Positions 54,864-62,574 of a stretch of DNA of 64,000 nt are shown here, one piece after another. Under the pieces are notes generated by a model that saw nothing but the letters and a program-made list of their open reading frames with translations, did not search any database and had not been told where the DNA came from. The DNA lies in NCBI GenBank assembly GCA_008690995.1, contig VRMN01000010.1, forward strand, positions 310,001-374,000. Reading direction: 5' to 3'. Origin of the DNA: Porphyridium purpureum (Eukaryota; Rhodophyta; Bangiophyceae; Porphyridiales; Porphyridiaceae). A program made the translations under genes and the position numbers. Numbering within the stretch: the first letter of the stretch is position 1; each line of letters opens with the position of its first letter.

Positions 54864-57605
54864 ATGGTCGCGTGGCCCACGAGACACCGATGCACACACT
54901 TTGTTACGCGCCACGTGGTAGAGGCCGGCGGCAAGCCGGCGAGCGGCGTTGAAAAGCAGCGAGCTTTGCACAGCTGCGCGGTTTCGCGGAATGGGAACAG
55001 AGGCCAGCGTCAAAGCGACGCGGAAACAGCGGCTTTCCGCGGTGAAAGGAATAGAAGTGAGCCAAAGCTTGCCGCGGAGCGCACCTCGCCATCCGGGCCG
55101 CCAAGCAAACTGGTCGGTCCGTTTTACGCGATTCGGAATGGTCTCGATTCTTTTCGAGGTGTAGTAATGAGACAAAGTGAGTTTCATGAGCTCAGTGCCA
55201 ACGCGCCCAACGCAGAAACACGAATCGAGCCAGCGCTGGCGCAGGCCATGGAGTATTGTCTTGCGCCAAGTGACAAGGCGCCGGCGACATTTTTCGCATT
55301 CCGCCACGGATTGGACGCTGCACGTGGGATCATGCTTTCGTACGACATCGTCAGACGAGTCCTGCCTCGCGTCCAGACGCCGACGATTGAAAGGTTACAG
55401 TTCTGCAACATGGTGCAACCGTTGGTGTTTTGCCACCAGGCCGACACTGGCGGCACTGACTGGCACTCTCTCGAAGGATCTCTTGGATATTTGGCGCGCC
55501 ATCCGAGTTTGAGCGTTCCTGTGCTGATGTCACAGTTCGTGGTTTGCCAAAGAGATGGCGGCGCTCTCAGTGATTTATTGAAAGAAGACGTGCGACGTCC
55601 TCAATTTTTTGCCTTTCGTCGTGGCTTCTTTGGTGCGCGAGGAGTCGCGATCTCGAAGGAGGTGTTTCAAGGCATCTTGCCCCGGATCAAGTCGCCAACG
55701 CTGGAAACCGCGCGTTTCAACAACCTGGTGCAGCCCTTGGTCTTCTGCGACCAGGCTGCAACCACCAAAACGGATTGGCACACATGGGAGAGGTCTCTTC
55801 GCTGCTTGTCGAGAGACTCGAACCCGGCGATCTTTCGCGATCTGATGTCTGAATATATGGTCAAGCACCCAGAAGTTCAACTTGCAAAGGGTCCGGAGCG
55901 CGCGGAGAGCGAACCAGAAGTAGACGCGCCGTGTGGGCGACGTATGGTGACTGATTCCTTGGCGTCTGCTGTGTACCGCAGGCACGATGCAGCGGACCAG
56001 TATCTGGAATCCACACCTTTGGATCCCAAAGCAGACATAGAACTTATCCGCGTGATGCAAGAGGTAGCTCTGAACCAAGGGCGCGGTGATCGTACGGCGC
56101 CGCATGTCAAGCGCATAGATGCCTACGTGCGAGGGTCCTCGGTTGTCCGGTCCGATGACGCGAACGGGATCGCAATGCTGCTTCTAGATTATCATGTGGA
56201 CGATGAAAAGGGATCCGTCATGCATGCGGGTGCTCGGCGTCTATTTCATTCGACACATGCTTCGTGCCTGGAAAAGGAGTCAAAAGACTCGCAGCGATCG
56301 CCACCGCAAGAGTTTTTGGAGCTCGAAGCGCTCGTGCTAGCCCTGAACTTTTTCATATTGCGCCACCTTGACACAGAAGGGCAGAGCGTCGAGAGATTGA
56401 CGCTCAAGACGCAAAGCTCCTACTGCGTTTCCTGCTGCAATGCATTTCTCCCTAAATGGAGGGAGAAAGATGGACGCATACGTCCTGGTGTCATACCGCG
56501 TCGCCCCAAGACGGGAAAGTCCAAAGCAAAGCGGATCCCGCAGCAAAATATAAAGCAGTGGCGACGGCAGATGAGATCCAAGCGGCGGAAGAGAAGGTTG
56601 GCCGTGTTGAGGCAAATGAGGGATGCCGAAGCACGGTCGAACCCTCTACAAAGACTCTGGGAGGCCATTGACACACGCCTTATGATTTTGAGAGCCTTTT
56701 GCCAGGTGTCTATTGAGCAGTGGGATCCGCGACTAGGCGGCCTAGACCAACGAGCCTTCAGTCTTTCCGGGAAAGGGATGGAGCAGCACGGAATTGCTCT
56801 GTGTGATGACCATGCGAACTCAAAAGCCCGAGAAGGAATCCCCTTCCGTATCGAAGGTTATGATGATGACGTAGATAAGGTTACAAGGAGCCGTTGGAGC
56901 GATTGGAATCCGAACATTGGCAGCATCGATCAGGTACTCGTTGATGCTTGTTATGAACCCAAGCGCGGAAGATCGACAGTAGCCGCGTATGTGGGCGAAA
57001 GGGATACGCGCAACGTTGCCGGCATCTGGACGCTGGACCGCGACTTGGGCCCCCGGGATGAAATTGGATGGGGTTTGCAGCATGCTGAGATGCTTGCCAT
57101 CGTGTGCGGGTTGGACCAGATCCTTCGAAGCACGTTAAGTGGCGCTCGCTGCACCGACTCACAGTTGCGTGGTGCGTTGCTATTGAGTAACTTGACTCAG
57201 GTGCGAGACGGCCTGGAGAATCTGGAAGCTCGCTGGGTCATTGACCTGCGTGAAAATCCAGGTGCCTTGAGAAAAGTCAAGCGCTCTCCGCAATTTGCTG
57301 GAAAGTTTCGCAGTCTGTGGATTGCCATATTTGCGCGCGTACTCCTCATCCGATGCTTCCGACGCGTGCGAGTAGGTTTTCGGGCGCGCGAGAACTTGAT
57401 CCAGGCCACACGACTCGTTGTGTCGACAACCAATGCTGCGCTGGCGTCAAATCAGGGGGTCATTGATGCGCAACTTGAACAGCTCGGGAGTAGGACGCGG
57501 TTAGCGCTGGACTGTGAGCTGATTGCTTCGCTCCACAATGTACACAAACTTCCGGGCTCGCCGCTTCGGTCCGACAACTTCTTCGTGGGCAATAAACACA
57601 AATAG
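54864..57605 (+). CDS. Full-length HBD/RNase H-like member with a half module and a basic insertion
   Basis: The product has 913 residues. The N-terminus ends Q-R-A-L-H-S-C-A-V-S-R. The module starts near residue 87 (F-Y-A-I-R-N-G-L-D-S-F-R-G). A second copy of only half B follows near 248 (F-F-A-F-R-R-G-F-F-G-A-R-G, then F-C-D-Q-A-A-T). The pseudo-RNase H1 domain carries an Arg/Lys/Gln-rich insertion of about 55 residues between K-W-R-E-K and R-L-W-E-A, the site of the basic protrusion in bacterial RNase HI. The second RNase H fold keeps D694 (V-D-A-C) and E742 (A-E-M-L-A), has N776 (L-S-N-L) in place of Asp, and has Thr at the last acidic position. The gene ends 100 bp before the next start codon and is the last array member. 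Confidence 0.78.
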   Translation: MVAWPTRHRCTHFVTRHVVEAGGKPASGVEKQRALHSCAVSRNGNRGQRQSDAETAAFRGERNRSEPKLAAERTSPSGPPSKLVGPFYAIRNGLDSFRGVVMRQSEFHELSANAPNAETRIEPALAQAMEYCLAPSDKAPATFFAFRHGLDAARGIMLSYDIVRRVLPRVQTPTIERLQFCNMVQPLVFCHQADTGGTDWHSLEGSLGYLARHPSLSVPVLMSQFVVCQRDGGALSDLLKEDVRRPQFFAFRRGFFGARGVAISKEVFQGILPRIKSPTLETARFNNLVQPLVFCDQAATTKTDWHTWERSLRCLSRDSNPAIFRDLMSEYMVKHPEVQLAKGPERAESEPEVDAPCGRRMVTDSLASAVYRRHDAADQYLESTPLDPKADIELIRVMQEVALNQGRGDRTAPHVKRIDAYVRGSSVVRSDDANGIAMLLLDYHVDDEKGSVMHAGARRLFHSTHASCLEKESKDSQRSPPQEFLELEALVLALNFFILRHLDTEGQSVERLTLKTQSSYCVSCCNAFLPKWREKDGRIRPGVIPRRPKTGKSKAKRIPQQNIKQWRRQMRSKRRKRRLAVLRQMRDAEARSNPLQRLWEAIDTRLMILRAFCQVSIEQWDPRLGGLDQRAFSLSGKGMEQHGIALCDDHANSKAREGIPFRIEGYDDDVDKVTRSRWSDWNPNIGSIDQVLVDACYEPKRGRSTVAAYVGERDTRNVAGIWTLDRDLGPRDEIGWGLQHAEMLAIVCGLDQILRSTLSGARCTDSQLRGALLLSNLTQVRDGLENLEARWVIDLRENPGALRKVKRSPQFAGKFRSLWIAIFARVLLIRCFRRVRVGFRARENLIQATRLVVSTTNAALASNQGVIDAQLEQLGSRTRLALDCELIASLHNVHKLPGSPLRSDNFFVGNKHK

Positions 57606-57705
57606 ACGTCGAGAGCGACAGGCAAGCGGAATTCGAACAGCAGCAGCGCACGCGCACTGGCGCCATTGCGCGGGACGTTCGCGTTCGCGGACGCGTTGGA
57701 AAGGC

Positions 57706-60700
57706 ATGCTGGCGCCCGGACGCGGCGCTGGTGTGCGCGGCGCTGGCTTGGCGGGTGATCGAGGAGTGTCCATTAACTTGCGGCGGTTGTATAAGACACA
57801 CATCCAGCCGCACGTTTTCGAGCTGCGCACAGAGCTGGCTCGACTGACGCAGCTCCGCATCACGCTCGTGGTCATATCGGTTCTACTAGTGGGGTGGATT
57901 TTGAGTGCTGTGTTTTCACGCGCGCCGGGACTCAACCACACAGTGCGTTCTGACCTCGATCCAAGCAGCAGCAGCAGCAGCAGCGGCAGCAGCAGCAGCA
58001 GCAGCAAAGGCAGCAGCAAAGGCAATGGCGAAAGCATCCGACAAGGGAACGAAAGGGAAGCCTCTCATCGCGCTGATATCCTGGCCGGTCGTGTAGATGT
58101 GCTTGTCGATGTGTCCAAACATGGAAGCGGGCTTTATCGCCAAGACGATGGACGCCTGCAGGCGAACTCAGAGAAGCAGACTGCAGACAAGGATACGCAC
58201 GCGCAAAAAGGGAGAGCCACCGGCATGGACAGTGACAAGCGCGGAAAAAGACCGGCGTACATGAAGAATGCAAATGGTGGCCCGCGATTAGACGAGATCG
58301 ATGATTATGACTTATGGACCATTGCGCATGCTTCGTCCTCCGCATCAAGCGCGGCGGCTTCTTCCAAAAAAGTGGTAGCCTTGGTCGAGCTGCGAAACGT
58401 GCGTCACATGCTTCCCTTCTGGATGTCTGCGCTCGCGATGATTACCGACGCGGTAGTGGCCTTGGACGATGTATCGACGGACGGAACGGTCGAATGGCTG
58501 CTTGAAAACGGTGCTGCATTCGGCATAGAGCGTATTATAGCCAAACGCGAGCCCTGGGTGCTGCGCGAGGAGCTGCGTGATCGCAATTTGTTGCTTCACG
58601 AAGGGCGCCTAGCTCAGGGCTCGCATTTTATTCTGTTAGACTATGATGAAGTTGTGTCATATCCGTGCGCAAAGGACAACATTTTCTTGTCCGTGGTCAA
58701 GGAGCTAAACCCGGGTGAGTTTTTGATTTTGCCTTGGGTGGAACTGTGGCGAACGTCAAGGACGGCTCGCGTCAAGGCCCGTGGCGATGCGCCAGAGTCC
58801 AATTTTCTCAATCGGAAGCAGATTGTTGTGTTCGCAGACATTCCAGGTACCATGTACACCGCAGAAAACACCATGGCGCACACATTCCAGGGCTCAAATG
58901 CGAGTGACCAGCGTACGGGATCGATCCACGTCAGGCGGTGCCCCACATCGATTTGCAACACAGAGCGCTCCGGCATGCATTCGTTTCCCAGTACCGGAAC
59001 GCATGGCCTAGCCAAACCAAAGGCTACTAAAGTGAAGAGCAAGGATGATATTGAGCTGTTTCGCTTAGGCGAGAAAGAGCCCGCGGTGTTTACGCCATCT
59101 TGTGTACTCATCGAAATGCGCTTTATGAGCCTCGAGAACGTCTTGCTCAAGTCAGCATGGTATGAGCTCTTGGAAAAGTACATGGGCAATGCGCGAAGTA
59201 ATACAGCGCACGGAAAAATGATGGACACAGTGCACTTTGCCACGGGCAGCCGTGTGAGCGCACCCGTATACTTGGCGGCGTTTGCCGGTGACCAACTTTT
59301 GCACCCGTACCCAGGCTTCCACGAGGAGCTGTACAAGAACGTTGAGCTGTGGAGAGCCCACGAGTTGTACAATTGGGCATCCTCGTGGGCGGCCCTGTCC
59401 CGATCGAAAACGCCGACTTTGGCATCCAGTGGGTCGGACAAATCAACTACGATGGACCAAACTGAACAGCGCGAGCCACAGGAGCCCGACCAAAGCGCAG
59501 CAACGCCGACTAGCAGCGAAGTATTTTCATTCTTTAGCGGCGGTTCTTCGGTCGTTGACATGATTGACTGGCCGCGGCTTCAAACACATTTACTTCTTGA
59601 GGCTCCCTTCTGGGTGGAGTATAAGCAGAAGACCGAAGAAGCTCTGGGTGCGCGCACGTCAACTAAATTTGTGCCGCGCCACTTTAATGTCCCTCACGGG
59701 CTGCGTGGCGTGCCGCTTCACAAGCTCATTATTGTTGAGAGTCAGGATACTACTGGGAACTTATGGGCAGCCGAGCTGGCGCAGATCCTTTATATCTTGT
59801 CGCTGACGAACCCGAACGCGATGGTGGTCGTCCTGGATGAGGACGACGAGATTGCGCCCGACCATCAGCTCGGCAAAATGATTCATGAGCATGCGGACTG
59901 CGAAGCGTGGTTGAACAGCACTCAGGCGGCGCTGTCGTTTGAAGACCGACGCTTTCGGTACGAACAGCTCATCACGCAGAGAATTCAGGACCGTCGAAAC
60001 GCGCTAGCGACCAACTCTGAGCTCGAGTTGAAGGCGTCGTCACTAGGCAGCAGCGACGCAAGCGGTGGTAATCGTGCATCGGTTTTGAAGAATGACACCG
60101 AGATTGAGAGCAGCACAGCGAATGCGCAACACATAATTGTTATTGATGTTCGTCCAGGGGCGCTCTGTGAGGTGTTAGACGTTGCATACGAGGCGTTCCG
60201 GGACGTGGATATCAAAGTGGTGAAATTGACGCACGGGCCCTCTTCGATCAAGATGTCTTGCAGAGGAAACAGAGAAGATACGAACGCAGCGCCCGCCGGG
60301 TTCGCATCGACCATGCAGTGTTCGAACAGTCTTGCTCGGAGCATTATGGCGTACCCGGCATCTTCGGACCACATTCGACTGGTGAGTGCAACAACTGATT
60401 CATTATTGAGCTTGTTGTCGACCGCCTCGCTCGTGCACATAATCAACGCGACAGTTCTTCCGCCGCTTTGGAGCAGTCTAAGCGAAGTGCACGCCCAGTT
60501 TGAACATTTGCAGGACGCCAACTTGGTCTTTGAGCTAGATTGCAGCGTGTGTGACCGATGGTCCGAACTGCAGGGCCAATTAAGCATCGCAGAGGCATGG
60601 CTTCGCGTTCTGAGGATCTTGGAATGCGTTCACTTGGCGATTCATGAGGCGTATCCGGACGGCGCCGTACCCAGCACTGAATGGAGAGCGGATCAAGAGC

Positions 60701-61722
60701 GCGGCGTGCTTCAGTCGAGAAATGCGAAACGACAAGTACCATCATACCCGCATCTGGCGCGACTCATCTTCAGCCTCAACGTAGGCCGCTCCGGCTCCAA
60801 GTACTTGAGCGGCTTGCTTGGCTCGGTTCAAAACCCAGTGCTTTCCGAGCATGAGGTCGCGTGTCCGAATCGGCTCTGTACGTCTGGCGGTGCGCTTGGC
60901 ATGCAGACGAAGCTGCTGAACGAGTCATTCGGGGAGCGGTCGAGAATCAAACTGCCACTCATCCGCGCGGGGCTGCTTGCCCTGGTTGGCCGCGCGGCAA
61001 AGCTCGAGTCGTGTCTTTCTTCAAACGAAGTCGTTGAAATTTCGTACTGCGAGCTAAGCCATTGCCAGAAACGATGCTACCTGCGTGATGCCGTGTACTC
61101 GGAGACAAATCCGAACTTTAAGAGCTGGTTTTATGACGTGGTCTTTGAGCACTTTGCTCGAAGCGGTCTTGGTTACCAAGTGCAGGTGATCACGCTGCGG
61201 AAGTATATTCCTGCTGTAGTCAAGAGTCTGTATGAAACGGGTTTCTTCACCCAGCGTCGTGGATATACATGGATGGAGACGGCCAATTCGGTGAATGCGC
61301 TGCTTGCGCCGATTGCGCCCGAGGAAAGGCTGGGCCCTGTGGAGAAAATCATTTCGTACGTGCTGAACGCCGAGCTTGTCTTTTCGCATCTGCAGCAGAC
61401 ATACGTTGCACCGCAATTCGCCGTCGAGTTTATGGAGTACCGCTCCGAGTACATCTACTCTGTACCCGGAGCGCTGGAACTGCTCGAAGTGCTGCGCCTG
61501 CAGCGAGGCGCCCACACGCTCCAGCTTGCCGGCAAGATCGTGGACAAGTATGTCGCGAGTGCAGAAGATGTCAAGAAAGTGTACAAACCCATCTCGCTGT
61601 ACGAGGTCGAGCAAAGCGTGTTTGACTACTTCAGCAAATGCGCTCAACTCAACATATCCATTGCGCAGACGGACTTTCCGAACATGGCGCCATTCCCTCG
61701 ATTCGAATACCACCAGTACTAA
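57706..61722 (+). CDS. Type II membrane protein with GT2-like and sulfotransferase-like domains
   Basis: The product has 1338 residues. A short basic cytosolic tail is followed by one membrane segment at about 52-70 (L-R-I-T-L-V-V-I-S-V-L-L-V-G-W-I-L), typical of Golgi type II enzymes, then a Ser-rich stalk coded by CAG repeats. About 221-420 resembles family 2 glycosyltransferases: V-V-A-L-V-E-L-R-N near 221, D-D-V-S-T-D-G-T near 253 and L-D-Y-D-E near 310, the last in the place of the D-x-D metal site. The C-terminal third starts with a P-loop-like L-N-V-G-R-S-G-S-K-Y-L near residue 1023, which resembles the PAPS 5'-phosphosulfate loop of sulfotransferases. A role in making sulfated extracellular polysaccharide is an inference. 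The first in-frame ATG after the preceding gene was taken as the start. Confidence 0.7.
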   Translation: MLAPGRGAGVRGAGLAGDRGVSINLRRLYKTHIQPHVFELRTELARLTQLRITLVVISVLLVGWILSAVFSRAPGLNHTVRSDLDPSSSSSSSGSSSSSSKGSSKGNGESIRQGNEREASHRADILAGRVDVLVDVSKHGSGLYRQDDGRLQANSEKQTADKDTHAQKGRATGMDSDKRGKRPAYMKNANGGPRLDEIDDYDLWTIAHASSSASSAAASSKKVVALVELRNVRHMLPFWMSALAMITDAVVALDDVSTDGTVEWLLENGAAFGIERIIAKREPWVLREELRDRNLLLHEGRLAQGSHFILLDYDEVVSYPCAKDNIFLSVVKELNPGEFLILPWVELWRTSRTARVKARGDAPESNFLNRKQIVVFADIPGTMYTAENTMAHTFQGSNASDQRTGSIHVRRCPTSICNTERSGMHSFPSTGTHGLAKPKATKVKSKDDIELFRLGEKEPAVFTPSCVLIEMRFMSLENVLLKSAWYELLEKYMGNARSNTAHGKMMDTVHFATGSRVSAPVYLAAFAGDQLLHPYPGFHEELYKNVELWRAHELYNWASSWAALSRSKTPTLASSGSDKSTTMDQTEQREPQEPDQSAATPTSSEVFSFFSGGSSVVDMIDWPRLQTHLLLEAPFWVEYKQKTEEALGARTSTKFVPRHFNVPHGLRGVPLHKLIIVESQDTTGNLWAAELAQILYILSLTNPNAMVVVLDEDDEIAPDHQLGKMIHEHADCEAWLNSTQAALSFEDRRFRYEQLITQRIQDRRNALATNSELELKASSLGSSDASGGNRASVLKNDTEIESSTANAQHIIVIDVRPGALCEVLDVAYEAFRDVDIKVVKLTHGPSSIKMSCRGNREDTNAAPAGFASTMQCSNSLARSIMAYPASSDHIRLVSATTDSLLSLLSTASLVHIINATVLPPLWSSLSEVHAQFEHLQDANLVFELDCSVCDRWSELQGQLSIAEAWLRVLRILECVHLAIHEAYPDGAVPSTEWRADQERGVLQSRNAKRQVPSYPHLARLIFSLNVGRSGSKYLSGLLGSVQNPVLSEHEVACPNRLCTSGGALGMQTKLLNESFGERSRIKLPLIRAGLLALVGRAAKLESCLSSNEVVEISYCELSHCQKRCYLRDAVYSETNPNFKSWFYDVVFEHFARSGLGYQVQVITLRKYIPAVVKSLYETGFFTQRRGYTWMETANSVNALLAPIAPEERLGPVEKIISYVLNAELVFSHLQQTYVAPQFAVEFMEYRSEYIYSVPGALELLEVLRLQRGAHTLQLAGKIVDKYVASAEDVKKVYKPISLYEVEQSVFDYFSKCAQLNISIAQTDFPNMAPFPRFEYHQY
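57964..58019 (+). repeat. In-frame AGC repeat coding poly-Ser
   Basis: A nearly pure run of AGC triplets, interrupted by GGC and AAA-GGC, encodes Ser with a few Gly and Lys in the stalk of the glycosyltransferase-like protein. Its length is likely to vary between strains. Confidence 0.9.
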
Positions 61723-62574
61723 CTCTGTCGAATAACGCAAAACGCGATCTCTTCCTCGTGACAATGACTGAAACCAGAATTTTGACGAACGAAAGGACAC
61801 CATCATGGTGTTACCGGCTCGTTGCCCGTCATCAAGCCGCTCTTTTCTTGCCTTCCAGCTCTCCCGCAGACTCTTTGTCTGTCCGCTGCATTCCATTCGG
61901 TGCCCGTCTGCTGCATGCCCGCCATGTCCGGATGTTCGCGCGTGAGAGAGAGTGAGAGAGAAAATGCGCGCGTGCCAAAATGCGCACGTGCCCGTTCGTT
62001 TTGGCCCTTGGTCCTCAGGTCTCGGCCGATGAAACCAACGCGCTCAACAGGCGCTGTCGAAATCGTGCGTGCCTATTCGACTATGTCAACGCAGCAGCAT
62101 GTCCATCTCTGCGCGTGTGCCCTTTGGATTTGGGACGCGGTGAAGATGCGGCATGTGAGCCGCAGTCGTGATGCGGAGGAGGACGGACTGGGAATGCGGC
62201 GCGGCGACTCGCGCGGGGCTCCGTTTGCGCGGCAGTGCAGACAGTCACTTTCAGCGAAAGATGCAACGGTGAGTGCGTGGAAAGCGTGCAGAAGCCGGGG
62301 AGAGAGGCAACACACAACGAAAGGACGGCATGGCGAAGCGTGGCGTCCATGGTTTGAGATGCAAGAGGCAAGGCCACCCTTCAAAGATGTGAACGGACGT
62401 ATGGTCCGTGTATATAACATGCAGCGGGCGATGGGTGCAAGGATGCAGTGGCTTTGATCAGATGCTAAGCGTCAGGTGAGTTGAGGTATAGGAGAGAACC
62501 GCGAGGCCGACTGGAAGCGGACTTCAGTAGTGCAGACGGGAACCCTGAAGACTCGAAAAAGTGCTGAGAATTCT
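61723..62574. other. Intergenic 0.85 kb, no gene supported
   Basis: An open frame at 61822-62457 has no recognisable motif and unusual His/Cys/Arg composition. The region holds short GA-rich tracts near 61945 and should include the promoter of the secreted-protein gene. Confidence 0.4.

Larger units (their letters stand above)
3737..57605 (+). repeat. Tandem array of 24 HBD-module genes, all on one strand
   Basis: Twenty-four genes with the same module lie head to tail on the + strand. They are interrupted only by the genes at 24244 (basic repeat protein), 26737 (N-terminus-only relative), 30624 (Tpt1, minus strand) and 48248 (tRNA ligase). Module number is one in most, two at 14334, 38205 and 45658, three at 4871, and one and a half at 54864. 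Sequence divergence among most members is high at both DNA and protein level, so most duplications are old. The pair 8647/11414 and parts of 38205/39900 look younger. Confidence 0.85.

Noticed and set aside
3737-57605. The modules as inserted viral (caulimovirus-like) sequence, because Pfam names the HBD fold viroplasmin
   Set aside because: No polymerase, coat or protease gene, no terminal repeats, and the proteins carry organelle presequences and RNase H1-like partner domains. A host RNase H1 origin explains them better.
61822-62457. Plus-strand open frame of about 211 codons
   Set aside because: No ATG at its beginning, unusual His/Cys/Arg composition and no motif; it overlaps the likely promoter of the 62575 gene.
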